A stretch of 13,376 nt of DNA from Candidatus Eiseniibacteriota bacterium (GTDB lineage Bacteria > Eisenbacteria > RBG-16-71-46): contig VBPB01000044.1 of assembly GCA_005893365.1 (NCBI GenBank), forward strand, positions 3,391 to 16,766, given 5' to 3'. Shown one piece after another: positions 1 to 6,346 of this stretch. The number at the start of each line of letters is the position of its first letter. Position 1 is the stretch's first letter. A model generated the notes under the pieces. That model did not search any database and was not told where the DNA came from. It saw only the letters and a list, made by a program, of their open reading frames with translations. The position numbers and the translations under genes are program-made.

Positions 1-165
1 TGCCCGTGCGGCTGGCTGGGGCACCCGAAGCGCCGTGCCGGTGCACGCGACCGACTTCGCGCGCGACGCCGCGCGAGTGAGCGGGCCGGCCCTCGACCGG
101 CTCGACCTTCAGATCGAAGTGCCGTCGCGCACCACGGCGCTCGCCTCACCCGGCGATGCGCGCAG
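1..165 (+). pseudogene. comM: Frameshifted remnant of a ComM/YifB Mg-chelatase-like protein (C-terminal part)
   Basis: Three signature pieces of the ComM/YifB family (AAA+ Mg-chelatase-like; ComM is a DNA helicase in natural transformation) lie in the right order but in three different frames. CPCGWLGHPKR is in frame 1 (bases 1-33), CRCT in frame 3 (36-47), and RVSGPALDRLDLQIEVP in frame 2 (about 74-124). The family normally reads CPCG-x-x-GHP-x-R-x-C-x-C-T, about nine residues, then R-[VIL]-SGPLLDR-[IL]-DLH-x-EVP in one frame. The spacing here is one base short at two places, so two single-base deletions explain it. The remaining C-terminal helical domain (about 100 residues) is not recognisable downstream. 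The N-terminal part lies outside the window. This is either a true decayed gene or two sequencing/assembly errors. The homology is fairly sure; the right-hand end is approximate. Confidence 0.6.
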
Positions 166-521
166 CAGGTGGGGCCGCCGACCGGCAGGGCGGTGCCGCT
201 GGATGTCACGACGGGGCAGCCGCAGTCGTCGCCCAAGGTCACGGGCCTGGCTATGGGTTGAGGTTGGCGACGAATGGAAGTACCGTCGACGCGTGCGGGG
301 ACTTCGCCCGCGTGGGCGGGCGGCCACAGGGCGGCCTGGTTCAGCTCTGGGCGCCAGGCGTCGTGAGTGTCGAGGGATCCCCGCCCGACGTGGCGGAGCC
401 GTGATCGAATACGTCGCCCCGCGCTAGTCCGGTAGGGGGGCAGGTTCCTCGAAGCACTCGCGATTCGGCCCTGCTCGCCGCGGGACGGTCGGGGAGGTTC
501 TCGGGTGCGCGCTGTCACTCT
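166..521. other. Non-coding stretch between comM remnant and sdhB
   Basis: No reading frame here has recognisable motifs; the open frames are arginine-rich products of high GC. It may contain the eroded end of the comM remnant. A perfect 7-bp hairpin lies at 305-322 (CGCCCGC, loop GTGG, GCGGGCG) with no T-tract. I see no tRNA, promoter or repeat that I can support. Confidence 0.5.
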
Positions 522-541
522 GGCCGCGCATTTCCGCGGCC
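522..541 (-). terminator. Candidate terminator of the sdhCAB operon
   Basis: Perfect 7-bp stem GGCCGCG (522-528) / CGCGGCC (535-541) with a 6-nt loop, starting 7 nt after the sdhB stop codon. No T-run follows it on the minus strand, so the call rests on position and stem strength alone. Confidence 0.45.
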
Positions 542-548
542 GCAGTTC

Positions 549-1379
549 CTACTTCCCGGTAATCGCCCGCCACACCATCTGCACCGGGTCGTAGAACCGG
601 TCGACCACCCGCTCCTTGAGCGGGATGATGGCGTTGTCGGTGATGTGGATGTCCTCCGGACACACCTCGGTGCAGCACTTGGTGATGTTGCAGAAGCCGA
701 TGCCGGCGGAGTCCTTGAGGAACGGCGTGCGGTCGACGCCGTCGATCGGATGCATCTCGAGCCCGGCGATGCGCACCAGGAACCGCGGCCCGGCGAACTG
801 GTGCTTGAGCTCGTGCGAGCGCAGCACGTGGCACACGTCCTGGCACAGGAAGCACTCGATGCACTTGCGGAACTCCTGGGCGCGGTCCACGTCGTGCTGC
901 TGCCACTTCCATTCGGCGCCGGCGCGCGGCTGGAAGGGCGGGATGCGCTGGTTGACCTCGAAGTTCCACGACACGTCGGTCACCAGGTCGCGGATGATCG
1001 GGAACGTCTTCATCGGCCGCACCACGATGGGCTCGCCCGGAGCGAAGCGCTCCATGCGGCTCTTGCACATGAGGGCGGGCTTGCCGTTGACCTCGGCGCT
1101 GCACGAGCCGCACTTGGCGGCCTTGCAGTTCCAGCGCACCGCCAGATCCGGTGCCTGGTGCGCCTGGATCCAGTGGATGGCGTCCAGCACCACCATCCCG
1201 GTCTCGACCGGGACCTGGTACTCGACCTCCTGGCCGCCCGAGGCATCGCCGCGATAGACGCGCAGCACCGCCTCGCGCTTCGCCGTCGTGGCCTCGGCCT
1301 TCACCCGGGCGCCCGCCGCCGCCGCGGCCGCCCCGGCCGTGGCGCCCGCGATCGCCCCGGCCACGGCGCCGGCGCTCAT
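549..1379 (-). CDS. sdhB: Succinate dehydrogenase iron-sulfur subunit (SdhB, Sdh1/type F-like)
   Basis: 276 aa. This subunit carries electrons from the FAD of SdhA through three Fe-S clusters to the membrane subunit of complex II. The N-terminal ferredoxin-type domain has the [2Fe-2S] ligands C85-x4-C90-x2-C93-x11-C105. The C-terminal domain has C173-x2-C176-x2-C179-x3-C183 and C230-x4-C235-C236-x3-C240-P, which serve the [4Fe-4S] and [3Fe-4S] centres. The CNITKCCTEVCPE stretch followed by ITDNAIIPLKERVVDR is typical of actinobacterial-type SdhB. The start ATG overlaps the sdhA stop as ATGA (4 nt), with GGAAGG just upstream, indicating translational coupling. The chosen start gives an Ala/Gly-rich leader of about 25 residues before the conserved domain; a start nearer residue 27 cannot be excluded. 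It is the last gene of the operon. Confidence 0.96.
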   Translation of the reverse strand: MSAGAVAGAIAGATAGAAAAAAGARVKAEATTAKREAVLRVYRGDASGGQEVEYQVPVETGMVVLDAIHWIQAHQAPDLAVRWNCKAAKCGSCSAEVNGKPALMCKSRMERFAPGEPIVVRPMKTFPIIRDLVTDVSWNFEVNQRIPPFQPRAGAEWKWQQHDVDRAQEFRKCIECFLCQDVCHVLRSHELKHQFAGPRFLVRIAGLEMHPIDGVDRTPFLKDSAGIGFCNITKCCTEVCPEDIHITDNAIIPLKERVVDRFYDPVQMVWRAITGK

Positions 1380-3205
1380 GTCGCCTTCCCCGCCGGCTGC
1401 GGCGCCGCGTCGAAGAGCGCCTTGAGCTCGGCCGGCATCTCGGGCAGCGGCGTCGGGCCCACCTGCATCCCGTCGCCGGATCTCTTGGCGCACATGTTCA
1501 CCTTGCCGAGCGCCGGATCCAGGCCGGTGTAGTCGAGGCGCGAGTGCGCCCCGCGGCTCTCCTTGCGCAGCAGCGCGCTGCGGGTGATGGCCTCCGAGAC
1601 CACGAGCATGTTCCGCAGGTCGCGCGCCAGGTGCCAGCCGGGGTTGTAGGTCCGTCCGCCTTCGACCCGCACGCGCGCGGCCCGCTGCTTGAGCGTGGCG
1701 AGGGTCGCGAGCGCAGTCTCGAGGTCTTTCTCGATGCGGAAGATGCCGACGTTGGTGCCCATGCACTCCTGCAGCGCCCGGTGCACCTCGTAGGGGCTCT
1801 CGCCACTCGCGCGTTCGAAGGGGCTCAAGAGGCCGCGCATCTCGGCCTCGATCTCGGCGTCCGGGATTCGCGGCGTGGCGGTGAGCCCCTTCGCGTAATA
1901 GGCCGCCCCCGCGCCCGCGCGCCGGCCGAACACGACCAGGTCGGAGAGCGAGTTGCCACCGAGGCGGTTGGCGCCATGCATGCCGGCCGACGCCTCGCCG
2001 GCCGCGAACAGGCCGGGCACCGTGGCGGCCCCGGTGTCGGGCTCCACGCGCACGCCGCCCATCATGTAGTGGGTGGTCGGTCCCACCTCCATCGGCGTGG
2101 CGGTGATGTCCACGTCCGCCAGCTCCTTGAACTGGTGGTACATCGAGGGCAGCTTCTTCTTGATCCGCTCGGCGGGCATGTAGCTGATGTCGAGGAACGC
2201 GCCGCCGTGCGGCGTGCCGCGGCCCTCGCGCACCTCGGTGTAGATGGCGCGCGAGACGTTGTCGCGCGTCGAGAGCTCGGGCGGGCGCCGCGCCTCGGTC
2301 TGCTGGCCCTCGACCGCGGCATCGAGCCACGCCCGCGCCTCCGCCTCGTCGGCCGCGTACTCGTGGCGCCGCGCCTCGGGCAGGTACTTCCACATGAACC
2401 GCTCGCCCTTGCTGTTGCGCAGGATGCCGCCCTCGCCGCGCACGCCCTCGGTCACGAGCAGGCCCATGACGCCCGGCGGCCACACCATGCCGGTCGGGTG
2501 GAATTGGAGGAACTCCATGTCGATCAGCTCGGCGCCCGCCTCGAAGGCCAGCGTCTGCCCGTCGCCGGTGTACTCCCAGGAGTTCGAGGTGACCTGGTAC
2601 GCCTTGCCCACGCCGCCGGTGGCGATGACGATCGCCTTGCAGCGGAACAGCACGAAGCGCCCGGTGTCGCGCCGGTAGGCGAGGGCTCCGGCGATGCGGC
2701 CGCCGTCGGTGAACAGCTTGGTCACCGTGAACTCCATGTAGACGTCGAGACCCTGATGCACGCCGCGGTCTTGAAGGGTGCGGATCATCTCGAGGCCGGT
2801 CCGGTCGCCGACGTGGGCGAGGCGCTTCCAGGTGTGCCCGCCGAAGGCGCGCTGCAGGATGCGTCCGTCCGGCGTGCGGTCGAACAGCGCCCCCCACTGC
2901 TCCAACTCGCGCACGCGATCGGGGGACTCCTGGGCGTGGAGCTGCGCCATGCGCCAGTGGTTGAGGAACGAGCCGCCCTTCATCGTGTCCTGGAAATGCG
3001 TCTGCCAGCCGTCTTGCGGATCGAGGTGGGCCAGCGCCGCGGCGATGCCGCCTTCGGCCATCACCGTGTGCGCCTTGCCGAGCAGCGACTTGGTCACCAG
3101 GCCGACCGAGCAGCCCATCGCCGAGGCTTCGATCGCGGCGCGCAGCCCGGCGCCCCCGGCGCCGATCACCAGCACCTCGTGCTCGTGGGTATCGAAGGGT
3201 TCCAT
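1376..3205 (-). CDS. sdhA: Succinate dehydrogenase flavoprotein subunit (SdhA)
   Basis: 609 aa, the usual size for the family. It oxidises succinate to fumarate on the cytoplasmic face of complex II. Visible features: the FAD dinucleotide-binding GAGGAG at 15-20; H46 in KAHTVMAEGG, the position of the histidine covalently bonded to FAD; HPTG at 236-239; the active-site arginine region VRGEGG (R256); H379 in THYMMGG; GMHGANRLGGNSL at 408-420 in the FAD domain; and ESRGAHSR at 549-556 (capping/C-terminal domain). The start ATG at 3205 was chosen because family similarity begins there and GGAG lies about 10 nt upstream; the frame stays open for 41 further codons upstream, but these overlap sdhC and do not look coded. 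It lies 22 nt after the sdhC stop and overlaps sdhB by 4 nt. Confidence 0.97.
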   Translation of the reverse strand: MEPFDTHEHEVLVIGAGGAGLRAAIEASAMGCSVGLVTKSLLGKAHTVMAEGGIAAALAHLDPQDGWQTHFQDTMKGGSFLNHWRMAQLHAQESPDRVRELEQWGALFDRTPDGRILQRAFGGHTWKRLAHVGDRTGLEMIRTLQDRGVHQGLDVYMEFTVTKLFTDGGRIAGALAYRRDTGRFVLFRCKAIVIATGGVGKAYQVTSNSWEYTGDGQTLAFEAGAELIDMEFLQFHPTGMVWPPGVMGLLVTEGVRGEGGILRNSKGERFMWKYLPEARRHEYAADEAEARAWLDAAVEGQQTEARRPPELSTRDNVSRAIYTEVREGRGTPHGGAFLDISYMPAERIKKKLPSMYHQFKELADVDITATPMEVGPTTHYMMGGVRVEPDTGAATVPGLFAAGEASAGMHGANRLGGNSLSDLVVFGRRAGAGAAYYAKGLTATPRIPDAEIEAEMRGLLSPFERASGESPYEVHRALQECMGTNVGIFRIEKDLETALATLATLKQRAARVRVEGGRTYNPGWHLARDLRNMLVVSEAITRSALLRKESRGAHSRLDYTGLDPALGKVNMCAKRSGDGMQVGPTPLPEMPAELKALFDAAPQPAGKAT

Positions 3206-3227
3206 AGTGTGGTCGCTCTCCGGCGCC

Positions 3228-4133
3228 TCAGAGGAGGAAGTGGCTGATCTTGGGCGCGTAGTCGAACAGGTGCCGGAACGTGACGAACATGGGGTCATGG
3301 AAGACGCCCATCGAGCACATGCGCACATAGAAGTCGGCGAAGCAGACCGCGAACAGGCTCCACCACGCGTACCCCATGTGGTGCGCGTTGAGGGCGCTCA
3401 ACCGGCTCCACGCCCCATGCCGCGGGCCGCCCGCGACCGCGCACGAGAAGCAGTCGAGCTTGCCGCCCACCAGGTGCCGCAGCGAGTGGCAGGAGAGCGA
3501 GTACATGGTGAGCAGCGCGTTGCTGGCGAGGATCGCGAGCGTGCCGCCGCCGATCGCGAGGTAGTGCGAGCCGTCCGGGTCCGTGAAGATGAACGCCCGG
3601 ATCACGTCCCACCACAGGAACACCAGCAGGATCGAGGCGAAGTACATGAAGTAGCGGTGCAGGTTCTGGATCGCCCACGGGAACCCGACCTCGCCGCGAT
3701 AACCCTTGCGCGGCTCGCCCACCGCGCAGGCGGAGGGGTCGGCGAAGAACGCCCGGTAGTAGGCCTTGCGGTAGTAGTAGCAGGTGCCGCGGAAGCCGGC
3801 GGGGATCCACAGGATGAGGAACGCCGGCGAGATCGGCCACCACGCGGGCTTGAGCAGCGGCGAGTAGAACGGCGAGAGGTAGTTGCCGAACTCGTAATGG
3901 GCGCCCTGGAAGGCGGCCCAGGTGGCGTATAGACCGAGGAGCCCGAGGCCCAAGGCCTGGGCCAGCGGCATGAGCCACCAGGTGTCGGTGCGCTCGGTGG
4001 CGCCGAAGGGCTGGCCGTATCCCGCGCCACGCCAGGCGCCGGGCGGGGTGCAGGTGGCGGGCCGGTAGCTCGGGGCCGCCGCCGGCGCGACGCCCGCGCT
4101 GCTGCTCAACTTACGTTGCGGCTCAGGGGACAT
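3228..4133 (-). CDS. sdhC: Succinate dehydrogenase membrane-anchor subunit (SdhC, Sdh1/type F-like)
   Basis: 301 aa. It anchors complex II in the membrane and should contain the quinone site. About five hydrophobic helices are visible, near residues 52-76, 96-117, 159-183, 191-213 and 253-275, after a soluble N-terminus of about 50 residues. There is no second anchor gene, matching the single-anchor C-A-B arrangement of mycobacterial Sdh1. In that enzyme the membrane subunit carries a Rieske-type [2Fe-2S] cluster instead of haem (established for M. smegmatis Sdh1). Candidate ligands here are C215, H216, H220, C228 and C231 just after helix 4, and C118 after helix 2; assigning them as ligands is my inference. 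A strong GAGGAGG lies 7 nt before the ATG. It is the first gene of the operon. Confidence 0.9.
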   Translation of the reverse strand: MSPEPQRKLSSSAGVAPAAAPSYRPATCTPPGAWRGAGYGQPFGATERTDTWWLMPLAQALGLGLLGLYATWAAFQGAHYEFGNYLSPFYSPLLKPAWWPISPAFLILWIPAGFRGTCYYYRKAYYRAFFADPSACAVGEPRKGYRGEVGFPWAIQNLHRYFMYFASILLVFLWWDVIRAFIFTDPDGSHYLAIGGGTLAILASNALLTMYSLSCHSLRHLVGGKLDCFSCAVAGGPRHGAWSRLSALNAHHMGYAWWSLFAVCFADFYVRMCSMGVFHDPMFVTFRHLFDYAPKISHFLL

Positions 4134-4140
4134 GCGCGCG

Positions 4141-4147
4141 CCTCCTC
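4141..4147 (-). promoter_or_regulatory. Strong ribosome binding site of sdhC
   Basis: Minus strand reads GAGGAGG, 7 nt before the ATG at 4133. It is one of the best Shine-Dalgarno matches in the window and fixes the sdhC start. Confidence 0.75.
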
Positions 4148-4187
4148 GGCGTGGACATCGCGCTGCTGGAACATGGGAGGTGACTGC

Positions 4188-4215
4188 AGGCTAGCACGCG
4201 CGGCGCGCGTGTCAA
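4188..4215 (-). promoter_or_regulatory. Sigma-70-type promoter of sdhCAB
   Basis: On the minus strand a perfect -35 TTGACA (4215-4210) is followed after 16 bp by TAGCCT (4193-4188), a TAnnnT -10 box. The predicted transcript would start near 4181, leaving a leader of about 48 nt with a strong Shine-Dalgarno. The spacer is almost entirely GC. Confidence 0.65.
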
Positions 4216-4247
4216 AACCGGCGGGCGGCGCGCTGCGCGCGAGCCGG
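4214..4247 (-). terminator. Intrinsic terminator of the cdo-yeiH operon
   Basis: On the minus strand an outer stem CCGGC/GCCGG (4247-4243 with 4222-4218) encloses an inner GCGCG-CAG-CGCGC hairpin (4240-4228) and is followed directly by TTTT (4217-4214). It lies 37 nt after the yeiH stop codon. The T-run is shared with the -35 box of the sdh promoter. Confidence 0.55.
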
Positions 4248-4283
4248 CGAACGGCGCGGTGCGGTGGTGGGGTTCGCCCGCCC

Positions 4284-5285
4284 TCAGCGGCAGAGCCAGG
4301 TGGCGAGCCCGTACGCCAGCGTCGAGAGGAGCGCCCACTGGAGCGCTCCCGCCACGATCGGGCGCATCCCGGCCTGGCGCAGGTCGGAGAAGCCGGTCTG
4401 CAGGCCGACGCCGGCCATCCCGACGCACAGGAGCCACAGGTCGCCGCGGCGGACCAGGTCGAGCCAGGCGGCGGGGATCAAGCCGGTCGAGTTGAGGCCG
4501 GCGAAGAGGACGAACAGGACCAGGAACCACGGCACCGGCGCCACCTTGGCCTTGCCGGCCTCGAGGTGGCGGTGGCGCAGCGACCAGCCCAGGTAGAGCA
4601 CCACCGGCGCCAGCAGGCTGATGCGCGCGAGCTTGACCACCGTGGCGACACGCACCGCCTCGTTGCTGACGCCGGAGGCCGCGGCCACCACCTGCGCCAT
4701 CTCGTGGAGGCTGGCGCCGTCCCACACGCCGTAGACGAACTCGCGCATCCCGAGCGTGTGCGCCAGCAGCGGGTAGAGCACGATGCCGGCGGTGCCGAGC
4801 AAGGTGATGACGCCCATCGCCAGCGCCGAGTCGCGGCGCTCGCCCTGGACCACGGTGTCGGCCGCGACCACCGCCGAGGCGCCGCAGATGGCCCCGCCGA
4901 CGCCGAGCAGCAGCGCCAGCTTCTCGCTGACGCCGAGCCGCCGGGCGATCCACCAGCCGAAGAGCAGTGCGGCGAAGGTCGAGAAGATGACCACCACCAG
5001 CGCGGGGCCGCCGATCTTCCACAGCTCGGCGATGCTGAGCCGGAGCCCGAGGCCCGCGACGGCCCACCTCAGAATCGGCCGCTGCGCCAGGCGGATGCCG
5101 GGGATCACCGCCGGCGGCTCGGGGAGGACCGACTTCCACAGCATGCCGATGAGGATGACCAGCAGCAGCGCGCTCACGTGCAGCGTGCTCTTGACCCACG
5201 CCAGGTCGGCGAGCCAGAACCCGGCGGTGGCCAGCGCCACGGTGAGCAGCAGGCCCGGGAGCAGGGGCGTCAGCACGCGGCGCAT
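4284..5285 (-). CDS. yeiH: YeiH/PF03601-family membrane protein, putative sulfate/sulfur-anion exporter
   Basis: 333 aa polytopic inner-membrane protein with about ten hydrophobic segments. The family signatures are clear: GAICGASA at 131-138, WDGASLHEMAQVV at 188-200, and VKLARISLLAPVV at 217-229. PF03601 proteins are poorly characterised; one branch has been proposed as the sulfate exporter of taurine/sulfonate degradation, and E. coli YeiH is regulated by a LysR-type factor. The start codon lies 27 nt after the cysteine dioxygenase stop on the same strand, with no good Shine-Dalgarno, so it may depend on translation of the upstream gene. That neighbour makes export of sulfite/sulfate derived from cysteine the simplest hypothesis. 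Family assignment is firm; the substrate is inferred. Confidence 0.88.
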   Translation of the reverse strand: MRRVLTPLLPGLLLTVALATAGFWLADLAWVKSTLHVSALLLVILIGMLWKSVLPEPPAVIPGIRLAQRPILRWAVAGLGLRLSIAELWKIGGPALVVVIFSTFAALLFGWWIARRLGVSEKLALLLGVGGAICGASAVVAADTVVQGERRDSALAMGVITLLGTAGIVLYPLLAHTLGMREFVYGVWDGASLHEMAQVVAAASGVSNEAVRVATVVKLARISLLAPVVLYLGWSLRHRHLEAGKAKVAPVPWFLVLFVLFAGLNSTGLIPAAWLDLVRRGDLWLLCVGMAGVGLQTGFSDLRQAGMRPIVAGALQWALLSTLAYGLATWLCR

Positions 5286-5312
5286 CGGTGGTCGGTAGCG
5301 CCGCGCCGCCGG

Positions 5313-5888
5313 CTACTCGGTGTAGCTGAGCGTGCGCCGCTCGCGGCGGTAGCCGCCGCCATCGAGCGGATGGAAGGCGTTGCACCACGTCAGCTCGCCG
5401 CCGTAGACGTGGATGGTCACCGCGGGCGTGGCGTCGGGGTTCTCGATCATATGGTATTCGAAGGGCGGGATCAGGTGCCCGGCCTCGCCGACCCCCGCGA
5501 AGACGACCGACTCGGGCGTGAACTGCAGGCGCTCGGCCGCCGCATCGCCCTCCAGGTCGAACGAGGTGACCCGGATGCGGCCGCGGTAGACGCACTCGAC
5601 ACACCAGACGCCGGCGTGGTCGTGCAGCGGCGTGCCCTGCCCGCGGTCCCAGACCATCACCACCACGCTGTAGCGCCCGGCCGGGTCGCGGTGCATCAGC
5701 CGGCGCGCGTAGCGCTCGGGGGCGGGCGCGAGGAAGGCGGCATCGAGGATCGGAGCGCCGGCGCCCACGGCGTCGATCAGGGCGCGCTTGACCTCGCCGC
5801 ACAGCTGATCGACGTCCTGGGTGGCGACGGCCTGGTCGAGCCGACGGATGAGTCCGTCCGACGCGGTGGTGCGTGCGGTCATGGCCAT
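5313..5888 (-). CDS. Cysteine dioxygenase-type thiol dioxygenase (cupin, CDO_I family)
   Basis: 191 aa cytoplasmic cupin. It should add O2 to the cysteine thiol to give cysteine sulfinate, using a mononuclear Fe(II) held by three histidines. By alignment from memory with rat CDO the metal ligands are H89, H91 (LHDH) and H146 (EYHMIEN). C96 lies five residues after H91, where mammalian CDO has the cysteine cross-linked to tyrosine. T158-x-H160-x-Y162 replaces the Ser-His-Tyr triad, and R62 (YAR) matches the arginine that binds the substrate carboxylate. An arginine here, not glutamine, favours cysteine dioxygenase over 3-mercaptopropionate dioxygenase. The start at 5888 is set by AAGGAGG 8 nt upstream; another ATG sits two codons later. 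A TACCCT -10-like box lies at 5915-5910 but its -35 is poor. It is followed by yeiH. Confidence 0.87.
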   Translation of the reverse strand: MAMTARTTASDGLIRRLDQAVATQDVDQLCGEVKRALIDAVGAGAPILDAAFLAPAPERYARRLMHRDPAGRYSVVVMVWDRGQGTPLHDHAGVWCVECVYRGRIRVTSFDLEGDAAAERLQFTPESVVFAGVGEAGHLIPPFEYHMIENPDATPAVTIHVYGGELTWCNAFHPLDGGGYRRERRTLSYTE

Positions 5889-5896
5889 GGCGTGCC

Positions 5897-5903
5897 CCTC
5901 CTT
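5897..5903 (-). promoter_or_regulatory. Ribosome binding site deciding the cysteine dioxygenase start
   Basis: Minus strand AAGGAGG, 8 nt before the ATG at 5888. It excludes the longer open frame that runs up to 5939, because the site would then be inside the gene. Confidence 0.7.
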
Positions 5904-5979
5904 GCCGGCAGGGTACCAGAGCGCCCGCCCGCGGGGCACGGGGACCCTCGGGCCCGATCGGCTCGCCGCAAGCGGCCGC

Positions 5980-6333
5980 TCAGTCCTTCGCCTTCGACTC
6001 CTTGGTCGCCGACTTCCACACCATGCCGACGGCGCTCAGGATGAGGGCGGCGATGATCGTCGTGCCCAGGCCACCCACGCGCAGGCCCGGGACGATCCAG
6101 GCGGTGAGCTGGAGCATCAGGGCGTTGAGCACCAGCAGGAACAGCCCCAGGGTCACGAGGGTGAGCGGCAGCGTGAGCACGAACAGGATCGGCTTCACGA
6201 TGGCATTGACGGCGGCCAGGACGACGGCACCGAAGAGCGCCGGCACCCAGCCCGTCACCCGGAATCCCGGCAGCACCTGCGACAGCCCCATGAAGGCGGC
6301 CGCCATCACCACGAAGTAGAGCAGCGTGTTCAT
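5980..6333 (-). CDS. Small four-helix membrane protein, phage holin 4 superfamily (PF04020)
   Basis: 117 aa, almost entirely hydrophobic, with four predicted helices (about 4-22, 30-48, 50-75, 86-107) and a short charged tail (KSATKESKAKD). The pattern GWVPALFGAVVLAAVNAIVKP, then LTLPLTLVTLGLFLLVLNALML, matches the YvlD-like 'mycobacterial 4 TMS phage holin' family. Despite the name, these are chromosomal proteins of unknown function, and no phage gene is nearby. GGAGG precedes the ATG by 6 nt. The gene starts 13 nt after the antiporter stop, so the two are probably co-transcribed. Confidence 0.85.
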   Translation of the reverse strand: MNTLLYFVVMAAAFMGLSQVLPGFRVTGWVPALFGAVVLAAVNAIVKPILFVLTLPLTLVTLGLFLLVLNALMLQLTAWIVPGLRVGGLGTTIIAALILSAVGMVWKSATKESKAKD

Positions 6334-6346
6334 CGGGCGCCTCCGT

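Noticed and set aside
35..427. 130-codon plus-strand open frame as an intact gene
   Set aside because: Only its first third matches a family (ComM), and the rest of that family's motifs lie in other frames, so it is a fragment of a broken gene.
1151..3247. 698-codon open frame on the plus strand opposite sdhA
   Set aside because: It is the antisense of sdhA/sdhB; composition is Arg/Ala/His-rich with no domain. Long antisense frames are expected at this GC content.
4116..6044. 642-codon open frame on the plus strand opposite yeiH and cysteine dioxygenase
   Set aside because: It is a shadow of the minus-strand genes, with Gln/Arg/His/Asp-rich low-complexity product and no recognisable motif.
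5980..6333. Prophage signal from the 'phage holin' family name
   Set aside because: PF04020 proteins are chromosomal in most bacteria, and no lysin, capsid, integrase or att-like repeat is present.
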